NCBI GenBank assembly: GCA_964638245.1
Contig: CAZWZG010000076.1
Coordinates: forward strand, 1 to 14,224
From: CAZWZG01 sp964638245
GTDB taxonomy: Bacteria; Pseudomonadota; Alphaproteobacteria; Rhodobacterales; Rhodobacteraceae
Length of the DNA stretch: 14,224 nucleotides
Direction: 5' to 3'
In this document: one piece after another, positions 7,845 to 14,224 of the stretch
Position numbering within the stretch: the first letter of the stretch is position 1
Layout: the number at the start of each line of letters is the position of its first letter
Made by a program: the position numbers and the translations under genes
The notes under the pieces: model-generated
What the model was told of the DNA's origin: nothing
The model's database searches: none
The model's input: only the letters and a program-made list of their open reading frames with translations

Positions 7845-9545
7845 TTACGCGTCGATTTCTTCGAGCTCATAATCTCGAACAAAGGACGGCGTTTCCTGCG
7901 TCTTGGACAGCGACCATCCGATGCGCGTGGTGTATTGCATAGCGTGCCCGGAAAGCACAATCTGCTTTGTCGCGCGTGGGGAAAGTCGCGACTTTTCAAG
8001 ATAGACGCTGGGGTCCAGCGAAAGCCGCGCGCCCCGCCCCGCCTTGAACACCCACGTCTCGCGCGACTTCAAAACCAGCGATACCGCTGTGCCGCCCATG
8101 TCCAGCGTTGCATCCACCTCAGGGTGCAGATGAAAGCGGATCGCATAGGGGATGCCCTGCATTTTCGAACGGTCAAAGCTCAGGTCAAACCGCCTCTCCG
8201 CCCCGCGATCAAGCGCGGCCAGCACGTCCTCACCCGCCAGTGACCGCCCGTCGAACCCCATCTGCAACGTTCGCACATGGGTCAGACCATGGGTCGCGAC
8301 ATAGCCGTCATGGCCCACCGCCAGCCGCTCGCCCCCGTCCACGGGCTGACGCTCGAACCGCACCTCGCGCGGCGTTTCGACCAAAAGCTCTGCCTTGCGC
8401 CCCCGGATCACCCCGGCGGCACCCAATCGAGACGACGAATACCCGTCGATGCCCAGCGTCGAATGCGACGGCGTCGCCCGCCCCGCGCGCCGCCAGCTTT
8501 CCCCAAATGTTGCGCCCGAGCCGCAATTAACGACGATGGGCCGCCGTCCCGAGGTCAGCTCGAACGCCAGTGTCGAGGCATGCGCGTTGGCTGAGGCCAC
8601 GGGTTTGGGCGGCCGCGCTGCATCCACGATCACCGTCGTGCGGCCATGGCTCATGCGCGCAAAGCCCATGGCACGACCGTCCTTGATGATGTCGCGGTTC
8701 CCACTCATCGCTAGCGCCCGGTCGACCCGACCCTCAAGCCCGCGCCCACCACCATGAAACCGCGCCAAAGCACCGTCAGAGTGGCGAAGCGCGCGCAGCG
8801 CGGGCGCAATCCGGTCAATCGCCTCGATATGCGCCGCACCGGGCATCCGGCCGGCATCCGTCAACGCCGTCGCGGCCCAGTTCAGAAGCGTGAATACCTC
8901 CAGCAATTCCTCAGGGTTGCGCGTCGGGATCCCGCCTTCTTCGTCGATCTGACTGGCGCATTCCGCCGTCAGCGCCCGCATTGCGGACCCGACATAGCGA
9001 TCCATCCCCGACAGCGACAGCCCGGCATAGATCAGTCCCGTCAACGCCTCGAAGCGCGCCAACCCCGGCGAGGTCGTCGACCACCGCCGTCCCAAAAACG
9101 TCGTCTGATGGGCCAGACTGCGGAAAAACGCCCGGCTTATGTCGCTGGGTTGCCCGTTCAACAGCAGGATCGCATGGTTGATCCACCGGATCAGCCGTCG
9201 TCCCGTCAAATCCGGCGTCCATCCGGGCCCCTTGCCACCGCCATACCGGTCGATCCAGCCGTGGGTCCATGTCTGTGCCCGCTCGATCGCGGCCAGGTCT
9301 CCAAGTGCCGCCAGATCGTCCAGCCAGGTAAACCCGTGCAACTCGGCCTCGAACACCTCATCCGGAATCGGCAAATCCCAGATCGAGCGATCCGGCGCTT
9401 CCACCAGATACCCCGCAAACAGGAAATTCCCGGCGATCAACTGGCGCCCGCGCGGGATCGTTCCGATGGTCTTGGGTTCCGGCGTAGTCGTGAAGGCCGT
9501 CGCCGCACGGCTCATCGAGGCCAACCGCGCGTGAACGCGGTTCAT
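7845..9545 (-). CDS. heparinase II/III family protein (putative polysaccharide lyase), no visible signal peptide
   Basis: About 566 residues from the ATG at 9545. The N-terminal part (about 60-280) looks all-helical, as in the toroid domain of heparinase II/III-type lyases (HGFTWLDDLAAL at 70-81, GWTPDLTGRRLIRWINH at 108-124). The C-terminal part is the beta-rich Hepar_II_III domain (about 300-550), with ANAHASTLAFELTSGRRPIV at 319-338, ATPSHSTLGIDG at 357-368, THGLTHVRTL at 418-427 and YAIRFHLHP at 467-475. The family cleaves acidic polysaccharides by beta-elimination; the substrate is unknown. No signal peptide is visible, unusual for a lyase. The start is uncertain: an in-frame TTG at 9587 (14 codons upstream) has a better spaced ribosome binding site (AAGAGG, 9596-9601), and the frame stays open back to the gap at 9720. 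The position between rsmB and purH recurs in Rhodobacterales, as I recall. Confidence 0.87.
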   Translation of the reverse strand: MNRVHARLASMSRAATAFTTTPEPKTIGTIPRGRQLIAGNFLFAGYLVEAPDRSIWDLPIPDEVFEAELHGFTWLDDLAALGDLAAIERAQTWTHGWIDRYGGGKGPGWTPDLTGRRLIRWINHAILLLNGQPSDISRAFFRSLAHQTTFLGRRWSTTSPGLARFEALTGLIYAGLSLSGMDRYVGSAMRALTAECASQIDEEGGIPTRNPEELLEVFTLLNWAATALTDAGRMPGAAHIEAIDRIAPALRALRHSDGALARFHGGGRGLEGRVDRALAMSGNRDIIKDGRAMGFARMSHGRTTVIVDAARPPKPVASANAHASTLAFELTSGRRPIVVNCGSGATFGESWRRAGRATPSHSTLGIDGYSSSRLGAAGVIRGRKAELLVETPREVRFERQPVDGGERLAVGHDGYVATHGLTHVRTLQMGFDGRSLAGEDVLAALDRGAERRFDLSFDRSKMQGIPYAIRFHLHPEVDATLDMGGTAVSLVLKSRETWVFKAGRGARLSLDPSVYLEKSRLSPRATKQIVLSGHAMQYTTRIGWSLSKTQETPSFVRDYELEEIDA

Positions 9546-9620
9546 CGTGCGGGTCCGCCGCGATACGCTTGGATCGGACGTGGACAACAGCTCAGCCTCT
9601 TGTTTTGAGGCGATTCTAGC

Positions 9621-9720
9621 NNNNNNNNNNNNNNNNNNNNNNNNNNNNNNNNNNNNNNNNNNNNNNNNNNNNNNNNNNNNNNNNNNNNNNNNNNNNNNNN
9701 NNNNNNNNNNNNNNNNNNNN
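9621..9720. other. assembly gap of 100 N between rsmB and the heparinase-like gene
   Basis: Exactly 100 N. It hides the 3' end of rsmB (about 80-90 residues are missing by family length), the rsmB stop, and possibly the 5' end of the heparinase-like gene, so more than 250 bases are probably absent. By chance the frames on both sides agree across 100 N and create a false 966-residue fusion reading frame. Confidence 0.95.
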
Positions 9721-10745
9721 GCCTTGTCGATCAACGCCGATTGGAGCGGCAACAGCGTCTCCAGCGCGGATGCGTCGCGCACGAAAGGCAGTTCGGGATG
9801 CCGGCGCAGCGTCCCGGTCGCCGTGCAGGGTGCGTCCAGCAGGATCGCATCAAACCGCTGATCCGTGTCCCACTCGAGCGCGTCCGCAACGACGGTTTGC
9901 GCCGACAGCCCCACCCGCGACAGGTTTTCTTCAATGGTATGCATACGCGCTTCCGAGATATCGAGCGCCGTCACGCTCGCCCCGGTCGCGGCAAGTTGCA
10001 TCGTCTTACCGCCCGGAGCAGCGCACAGATCAAGCACCGCTTCTCCCGCCTGCGCATCCAACAACCGAGCAGGCACCGAAGCGGACGCATCCTGCACCCA
10101 CCAGTCGCCCTCCGCGTAGCCGGGCAAGGCCGTCACCTGAACCTTCTGGGACAAGCGCAACGTCCCGGTCGGCCCGTCTGTCGCCTTCATCGCATCGCGC
10201 AAAGCGGCCGTCTTCGCCGCATCCTTTGGCGTGATATCCAGCGGGGCCGGGACTGCTTGTGCTTCTTCAATCGCCGCCACGCGCTGTCGCCCATAGGCCG
10301 CCACGGCGGGCTTGCGCAGCCATGGCGGCATCCGTTGGGCGGGCAACGTCGCCCAATCCGTCCCGCTTTCGGCCACCCGACGCAACACGGCATTGATCAA
10401 GCCCTTGCCGCGCATCGTGTTCTTGCGCTCGCCCGCGATGCTGACCAGATCGTTGACAACGCCATGGGCCTTGGCGCCGTCGACAAGGATCTCCCACGTC
10501 CCGAGCCGCAGGATCCAAGCAATCGGATCGCGTGGTGTGTTTTTCAGAAATGGCTCCAGCGCCGCCTCGGCCCGCTCTGCCCCGCGCACCGTCTCGGTCG
10601 CCAACCGTTGCGCCCGCGCCCGAACGGGCGGTGCCAAACCGTTCAGCAATCCCGATGATTCCGACAGAGCATGACCTTCTTGGGTCAACGCCTCGATCAT
10701 CGCCAACGCGGCCCGCCGCGGGGCCCGGCCATCAGGTTTCGCCAT
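9721..10745 (-). CDS. rsmB: 16S rRNA m5C methyltransferase RsmB/NOP family, 3' end lost in gap
   Basis: Transfers methyl from S-adenosylmethionine to C5 of a 16S rRNA cytosine (C967 in E. coli). The visible 341 residues have an N-terminal NusB-like helical RNA-binding domain (about 1-130, with INAVLRRVAE at 117-126) and a Rossmann methyltransferase core: the SAM motif VLDLCAAPGGKTMQLAA at 237-253, acidic Asp262 in TALDISEAR, and the catalytic-site motif DAPCTATGTLRRHPE with Asp304 and Cys307. The second active-site cysteine (the TCS motif) should lie in the part lost to the gap. An AAGGA ribosome binding site precedes the ATG at 10745. It is the first gene of the minus-strand series and diverges from the DUF1674 gene across 61 bp. 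Confidence 0.95.
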
Positions 10746-10754
10746 GGTGCTTCC

Positions 10755-10782
10755 TTGAGATTACGCCGCGTGGCGGTATATC
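10755..10782 (+). promoter_or_regulatory. candidate sigma70-type promoter for the DUF1674/SDHAF4-like gene
   Basis: TTGAGA (10755-10760) and TATATC (10777-10782), 16 bp apart, match the consensus at 5 of 6 and 4 of 6 bases. A start near 10789 would leave a short leader of about 17 nt with an AAGGAAGG ribosome binding site at 10791-10798. This is the only plausible promoter I see in the 61-bp divergent spacer; none was equally clear for rsmB. Confidence 0.42.
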
Positions 10783-10806
10783 ACCCAACAAAGGAAGGCA
10801 AACCCA

Positions 10807-10995
10807 ATGGACGACACCGAACAGCAACGCCGCGCCGATCTGCCCGCAGCCGCCCAACGCGCGCTGGAAGAAGCGGATGCGCGCAAAAAGGCCGAGAAGG
10901 CCAAAGAGCTACCGACCGAACTGGGCGGCCGCGACGGCCCCGAACCCGTTCGCTACGGGGACTGGGAGAAAAAGGGAATCGCGATCGATTTCTAA
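10807..10995 (+). CDS. DUF1674 / SDHAF4-like succinate dehydrogenase assembly factor
   Basis: A 62-residue protein ending in the family signature GGRDGPEPVRYGDWEKKG (40-57) followed by Asp61-Phe62 at the extreme C-terminus. The N-terminal 35 residues are a charged, Ala/Glu/Lys-rich helix. The same C-terminal block defines mitochondrial SDHAF4/Sdh8, which protects the free flavinylated SDHA subunit during complex II assembly. By homology this is a cytosolic helper of succinate dehydrogenase; bacterial function is inferred. Start is set by AAGGAAGG 8 nt upstream. It is a single-gene unit, divergent from rsmB and convergent with the small exported protein gene (3 bp between stop codons). Confidence 0.88.
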   Translation: MDDTEQQRRADLPAAAQRALEEADARKKAEKAKELPTELGGRDGPEPVRYGDWEKKGIAIDF

Positions 10996-10998
10996 GGA

Positions 10999-11352
10999 TC
11001 AGCGCAAGCGCAGGTCCGCGTAGATGCCTTCACCCCGGTCCGAGATGAAGCGCACAGTATTGCCGCGCACCTTGACCATCTGACAATTGAACTCCAACGG
11101 ATCCTCGCCGTAGTTCAGGTCGCGGCAGAAATATCCACCGTTCCAATCCCACTGACCCGTCACTTCGCGCCCAAACGCGCGACCCGTGATCCGGCCCTGG
11201 GGGTCGACGTTCAAAGTAATGCCCAAGCGCGTCAGCGCCTTGCCAGCAATCAGGTTCACGAACTGACCCTCATCCGTGACCTGCGCGAAACCATCCGCGC
11301 TCGCGAGCGGTGCAGACAAACAAAAAACAAGCGCAAGCAGAAAGCGACGCAT
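10999..11352 (-). CDS. small exported protein of unknown function, downstream of dapB
   Basis: A 117-residue product. The start at 11352 is preferred over the in-frame ATG at 11388 because GGAG lies 8 nt upstream and a typical signal peptide begins there (MRRFLLALVFCLSAPLASA, cleavage after Ala19). The mature part is about 98 residues with a compact beta-like pattern: FVNLIAGKALTRLGITLNV (31-49), GRITGRAFGREVTGQWDW (53-70), GGYFCRDLNYG (72-82), FNCQMV (88-93) and RFISDRGEGIYADLRLR (101-117). Cys76 and Cys90 could form a disulfide in the periplasm. I recognise the type from other Rhodobacterales but not a function; I recall relatives labelled dihydrodipicolinate reductase, which this sequence does not support. 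It begins 51 bp after dapB and is probably cotranscribed with it. Confidence 0.78.
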   Translation of the reverse strand: MRRFLLALVFCLSAPLASADGFAQVTDEGQFVNLIAGKALTRLGITLNVDPQGRITGRAFGREVTGQWDWNGGYFCRDLNYGEDPLEFNCQMVKVRGNTVRFISDRGEGIYADLRLR

Positions 11353-11403
11353 CTCGTATTCTCCAAATTCTCGTTCAGTGTACGCCACCTAGAAGAGTTT
11401 GGA

Positions 11404-12216
11404 TCACTTTAGCCCGAGAACATCGTGCATGTCATAGGCCCCGGGCGCCTGTTCCAGCCCCCAAAGGGCCGCTTTGACCGCCCCACGGGCGAAAAGCCGC
11501 CGATCCGTGGCCACATGGCGCAGCACGATCCGCTCGCCTTCCCCGGCGAAAAGCACATCATGCTCGCCCACGATGTCGCCACCGCGAATGGCGGAAAACC
11601 CGATTGCTCCGGGTGCCCGCGCCCCCGTGATCCCGTCGCGCCCACGCTCGGATTGATCGGCCAGATCAATCCCACGGCCCCGCGCCGCCGCCTCGCCCAG
11701 CATCAACGCGGTGCCCGATGGCGCATCGACTTTGTGGCGGTGATGGGACTCGATCACTTCGATGTCAAACTCCGCGCCCAGCGCCGCGGCCACTTTTTCC
11801 ACCAGCGATTCCAGCAAGTTCACCCCAAGGCTCATGTTGCCCGCCCGAACGATGGTCGCATGATGCGCGGCCCGCTCGATCGCGTCGATATCGTCCTGAG
11901 AAAACCCCGTCGTGCCGATCACATGCACACAGCGCGCCTGCGCGGCCAGCCCGGCAAACGCCACCGTCGCCGCAGGCGCGGAGAAGTCGATCACCGCACG
12001 CGCCTGCGCAAACAGAGGCAGCGGGTCGTCGGACACCGCGACCCCCATCTCCGGCTCGTCCAGACAGGTGCCCAGATCCTTGCCCACCCAGTCATGCCCT
12101 GGCGCCTCAAGCGCGCCAGAAAGGCGAATGCCGGGCGTCTCTCGGATCGTCTTGACCAGCATTTGCCCCATGCGACCGGACACACCGGTGACGACAATTC
12201 CGGGAAGATCAGACAT
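11404..12216 (-). CDS. dapB: 4-hydroxy-tetrahydrodipicolinate reductase
   Basis: Cytosolic NAD(P)H-dependent enzyme of the diaminopimelate/lysine pathway, supplying peptidoglycan and protein synthesis. The 270-residue product has the Rossmann motif VVTGVSGRMGQ (8-18), GTTGFS (101-106), AGNMSLGVN (125-133), the active-site block ESHHRHKVDAPSGTAL (156-171; His158, His159 and Lys162, matching E. coli His159/His160/Lys163) and the C-terminal RHVATDRRLFARGAVKAALW. Length is normal. An AAGGAG ribosome binding site lies 7 nt before the ATG at 12216. It is divergent from rbfA across 98 bp and is followed by the small exported protein gene. Confidence 0.98.
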   Translation of the reverse strand: MSDLPGIVVTGVSGRMGQMLVKTIRETPGIRLSGALEAPGHDWVGKDLGTCLDEPEMGVAVSDDPLPLFAQARAVIDFSAPAATVAFAGLAAQARCVHVIGTTGFSQDDIDAIERAAHHATIVRAGNMSLGVNLLESLVEKVAAALGAEFDIEVIESHHRHKVDAPSGTALMLGEAAARGRGIDLADQSERGRDGITGARAPGAIGFSAIRGGDIVGEHDVLFAGEGERIVLRHVATDRRLFARGAVKAALWGLEQAPGAYDMHDVLGLK

Positions 12217-12252
12217 GGGCGTTCTCCTTCATCGATCGGCGCTTGCCATACC

Positions 12253-12264
12253 GCGCCCGGGCGC
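12253..12264. promoter_or_regulatory. 12-bp perfect palindrome in the dapB-rbfA divergent spacer
   Basis: GCGCCCGGGCGC reads identically on both strands and lies mid-spacer, between the two start codons. On the minus strand it falls in the 16-bp spacer of a weak candidate dapB promoter (TTGCAT, then TATGGC). It may be an operator, but such palindromes also arise by chance in GC-rich DNA. Confidence 0.2.
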
Positions 12265-12279
12265 AAATGCAAAGCACGC

Positions 12280-12308
12280 TTGCGATGCGCGCGCACCCGG
12301 CTTAGACC
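12280..12308 (+). promoter_or_regulatory. weak candidate promoter giving a leaderless rbfA transcript
   Basis: TTGCGA (12280-12285) and TAGACC (12303-12308) are 17 bp apart, and the rbfA ATG begins exactly where the transcript would start. The -10 match is poor (3 of 6). The main support is the absence of any ribosome binding site before rbfA. Confidence 0.2.
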
Positions 12309-12314
12309 CGCCAA

Positions 12315-12713
12315 ATGGCACGAGACAGGGCATATCACGGCGACGGACCGTCCCAGCGTCAGCTTCGCGTGGGCGAACTGATCCGGCGACGCCTGTCCGA
12401 AGTGCTCTTGCAGGGCGAGGTCCATGACCCCGACCTGAACCGCCTGTCGATCACAGTGGGCGAGGTGCGCTGTTCGCCCGACCTCAAGGTCGCGACTGCG
12501 TTCGTTCTGCCGCTGGGGGGAGGCGACGCCGAAGGCGCGCTTCTCACTTTACGCGAGAACAAACACGAAATCCGGCGACAGGTCGCAAAAGGGCTAAATC
12601 TCAAATTCTCGCCCGAGATTCGCTTCCGGATTGATGATACATTCGACCGCATGGACGACACACGCCGCCTGTTTTCCGAGGACCGGGTGCGCAAGGACGT
12701 GGACGACGCATGA
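12315..12713 (+). CDS. rbfA: ribosome-binding factor A
   Basis: RbfA binds the 30S subunit late in assembly and helps 16S rRNA 5' end maturation. The 132-residue product has a KH-type fold pattern: the N-terminal helix RQLRVGELIRRRLSEVL (15-31), the strand LNRLSITVGEVRCSPDLKVA (41-60), and the C-terminal AKGLNLKFSPEIRF (91-104) and DDTFDRMDDTRRLF (107-120). The ATG at 12315 is the only usable start, since an in-frame TAG lies at 12303-12305. No ribosome binding site can be seen between the two, which suggests leaderless or start-codon-driven initiation. It heads the plus-strand operon and overlaps the next gene by ATGA (12710-12713). Confidence 0.96.
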   Translation: MARDRAYHGDGPSQRQLRVGELIRRRLSEVLLQGEVHDPDLNRLSITVGEVRCSPDLKVATAFVLPLGGGDAEGALLTLRENKHEIRRQVAKGLNLKFSPEIRFRIDDTFDRMDDTRRLFSEDRVRKDVDDA

Positions 12714-13269
12714 TCCTGCGACTGGTCCTTGGCCTAAGCCTCCTTCTGGGGGCTGGATCGGTTACGGCAATCGAATGTTCCGTGGCCGAGGATCAGGGCA
12801 ACCGCTATAGCGTCTGCATCATTGACCCGGGCGAGGATCGTATCGACCTCTGGCTGGCCGACGAAACAGGCACTGTGTTCGNNNNNNNNNNNNNNNNNNN
12901 NNNNNNNNNNNNNNNNNNNNNNNNNNNNNNNNNNNNNNNNNNNNNNNNNNNNNNNNNNNNNNNNNNNNNNNNNNNNNNNNNATGCTGGTCATCGACGGCG
13001 CCCTTCACCCCGCCTTCATCGAAGACAGCGATAGCGTTTTGTTGCGCAACGGCGTGGGCGTGCGCGCCGATGGCATGGTGGTTTTCGCCGTCGCCGACAC
13101 GCCGGTCAACTTCCACAGTTTCGGCACCTATTTCCGTGACGTGCTCGACACCCCCAACGCACTATTCCTCGAAGGCCGCGTGGTGCGTCTGTTTTCAACC
13201 GACCTCAACCGCGCCGACCTTGGTCGCCCCATGGGCCCGATCATCGGCATCGCGCGCGAGGCGAACTGA
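12710..13269 (+). CDS. phosphodiester glycosidase family protein (NAGPA/DUF2233-like), exported, gap inside
   Basis: The family includes the enzyme that uncovers mannose 6-phosphate in animals and bacterial exported proteins of mostly unknown substrate. The first 57 codons give a signal peptide (about 1-20) and a start typical of the family (ECSVAEDQGNRYSVCIIDPG, then DRIDLWLADETG). After the 100-N gap the frame from 12982 resumes with MLVIDGALHPAF, RNGVGV and VVFAVADTPVNFHSFGTYFRD, then PNALFLEGRVVRLF and GPIIGIA, all characteristic, to TGA at 13267-13269. Two cysteines (23 and 36) are in the exported part. With exactly 100 N the halves are out of frame; the true gap must leave remainder 2 on division by 3 and is probably about 250-280 bases given family length. 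It overlaps rbfA by 4 nt and ends 3 nt before truB, so it is part of a translation-related operon although exported. Confidence 0.87.
12882..12981. other. assembly gap of 100 N inside the phosphodiester glycosidase gene
   Basis: Exactly 100 N. The frame before it (from 12710) and the frame after it (from 12982) disagree across 100 bases, so the size is a placeholder. The missing part should hold the middle of the domain, about 90 residues in relatives. Confidence 0.95.
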
Positions 13270-13272
13270 CCC

Positions 13273-14184
13273 ATGGCACGGCGCAAGAAGGGCAACCCGA
13301 TCTCGGGCTGGATCATCGTCGACAAACCCGCCGGGCTGACGTCAACCGCGGTGGTCAACAAGCTGCGCTGGGGCCTGAACGCGAAGAAAGCGGGTCACGC
13401 AGGCACGCTCGACCCCGAGGCGACCGGCCTCCTTGCCGTAGCCTTCGGCGAAGCCACCAAGGTCATCCCTTACGTCACCGACGCCCTCAAAGCCTACCGT
13501 TTCGACGTCAAATGGGGCGAAGCGACCAACACCGACGACGCCGAAGGCGAAGCGATCGCGACCTCTGAAACACGCCCGGACGCGGACGCCATCTCCGCCG
13601 CCCTGCCCGCCTTCACCGGCGACATCGAACAGGTGCCCCCGAAGTTCTCCGCCGTGCGCATCGACGGTCAGCGCGCCTATGCCAAGGCCCGCGAGGACGA
13701 GGATTTTGCGCTGGCCGCGCGCCCGCTGTTCGTCGAAAGCCTTGATCTCGTTTCATCGGGAACGGATGAAGCCACGTTCGACATGGTCTGCGGCAAGGGC
13801 GGCTACGTGCGCGCCATCGCCCGCGATCTTGGCGCAGAGCTTGGCTGTCTCGGCCACGTGATCCGCTTGCGCCGCCTCTGGTCCGGCCCCTTCGACGAAG
13901 CTGCGATGGTCGACTGGGACGCACTTCTGGCCGCCATAGACGCAGGCAGTGTGGCCGATCACCTTTTGCCAATCGAAGCCGGACTCACCGACCTTGCCGA
14001 AGTGCGCTGCAGCCCCGAAGCCGCCGCGCGCCTTGCCCACGGCAACCCTGCGCCCGTCCTTTGGAGTGAAGCCGACTACGGCGAAGACGCTTGGGCCTCG
14101 TCGGGTGGACGCGCTGTGGCGCTGGGCACCGCCCTGGGCGGCGAATTTCGCCCCTCCCGCGTGATCCTCGCAGACGGGTCATGA
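13273..14184 (+). CDS. truB: tRNA pseudouridine(55) synthase
   Basis: Makes the pseudouridine at position 55 in the T-loop of tRNAs. The 303-residue product has the N-terminal motif GWIIVDKPAGLTST (12-25), the catalytic block GHAGTLDPEATGLL (41-54; nucleophile Asp47), KAYRF (73-77; Tyr75), the segment IEQVPPKFSAVRIDGQRAYA, and GGYVRAIARDLG in the catalytic domain. The last 60 residues or so fit a small PUA-like domain. Length is close to the usual 300-315. It starts 3 nt after the glycosidase-like gene, with a weak GAGG about 11 nt upstream, and its stop overlaps the next start as ATGA (14181-14184). Confidence 0.98.
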   Translation: MARRKKGNPISGWIIVDKPAGLTSTAVVNKLRWGLNAKKAGHAGTLDPEATGLLAVAFGEATKVIPYVTDALKAYRFDVKWGEATNTDDAEGEAIATSETRPDADAISAALPAFTGDIEQVPPKFSAVRIDGQRAYAKAREDEDFALAARPLFVESLDLVSSGTDEATFDMVCGKGGYVRAIARDLGAELGCLGHVIRLRRLWSGPFDEAAMVDWDALLAAIDAGSVADHLLPIEAGLTDLAEVRCSPEAAARLAHGNPAPVLWSEADYGEDAWASSGGRAVALGTALGGEFRPSRVILADGS

Positions 14185-14224
14185 TCGAGCGCACCCACCT
14201 TAAGGGCGACGCCGCATCGGTCGC
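14181..14224 (+). CDS. start of a further gene, cut by window end (possibly DUF1643)
   Basis: The ATG at 14181 overlaps the truB stop as ATGA and the frame is open to the window edge, giving 14 codons (MIERTHLKGDAASV). The junction repeats the coupling seen elsewhere in this operon. The KGDAASV stretch resembles the N-terminus I remember for DUF1643 proteins encoded after truB in Rhodobacterales; 14 residues are too few to be sure. Confidence 0.5.
   Translation, partial: MIERTHLKGDAASV

Noticed and set aside
12243..12272. Strong-looking -35 element TTGCCA at 12243-12248 as an rbfA promoter
   Set aside because: No acceptable -10 lies 16-18 bp downstream (AAATGC, AATGCA, ATGCAA).
11425..12381. 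Open frame of 318 codons on the plus strand opposite dapB
   Set aside because: dapB is unambiguous on the other strand; this frame is low-complexity Arg/His/Pro and also runs into rbfA in a different frame.
12710..13339. A 209-codon frame running across the third gap and into truB
   Set aside because: After the gap it is out of frame with the family motifs (MLVIDG, RNGVGV) seen from 12982; it exists only because the gap was written as 100 N.
1..14224. Mobile elements, CRISPR arrays, tRNA or rRNA genes, defence or toxin-antitoxin systems
   Set aside because: Looked for direct and inverted repeats, regularly spaced repeats, transposase or restriction motifs and RNA-gene signatures on both strands and found none; the window is ordinary core genome.

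Overview
The window is a GC-rich stretch of housekeeping genome, almost certainly from a Rhodobacterales (Roseobacter-clade) alphaproteobacterium. This rests on the protein sequences (DUF3035 lipoprotein, DUF1674/SDHAF4-like protein, endonuclease-type MutL, paired M16B peptidases) and on gene orders I recognise from that group: rsmB - heparinase-like - purH - lspA, and rbfA - phosphodiester glycosidase - truB. The assignment comes from memory of family sequences, not from a search. I see no mobile element, CRISPR array, tRNA or rRNA. Three runs of exactly 100 N (3978-4077, 9621-9720, 12882-12981) each sit in or at the end of a gene and are best read as scaffold placeholders of unknown true size.

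Layout. Positions 43-10745 are one long minus-strand series, transcribed right to left: rsmB (3' end lost in a gap), a heparinase II/III-like protein, purH, lspA, a DUF3035 lipoprotein, a catalytic M16B peptidase (gap inside), its non-catalytic M16B partner, mutL and rmuC (broken near the left edge). Several junctions are tight: TGATG for purH/lspA, and ATGA for M16/M16 and mutL/rmuC. Longer spacers of 84 and 128 bp precede the M16 pair and mutL, so the series may hold two or three transcription units. A small SDHAF4-like gene (10807-10995, plus) diverges from rsmB. It converges, with stops only 3 bp apart, on the minus-strand pair dapB plus a small exported protein. On the far side of a 98-bp divergent spacer from dapB is a plus-strand operon: rbfA, a phosphodiester-glycosidase-like protein (gap inside), truB, and the first codons of a further gene that runs off the window.

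How the genes work together. Most act in basic processes: rRNA and tRNA modification and ribosome assembly (RsmB, RbfA, TruB), purine synthesis (PurH), lysine and peptidoglycan precursor synthesis (DapB), mismatch repair (MutL) and respiratory-complex assembly (SDHAF4-like). A second theme is the cell envelope. LspA would process the lipobox of the lipoprotein encoded just downstream, next to a pair of exported peptidases with complementary losses of active-site elements. I found no clearly new biological system. The points most worth following are the M16 pair, the heparinase-like protein with no visible signal peptide, the small cysteine-pair exported protein after dapB, and the break in rmuC at the left edge.
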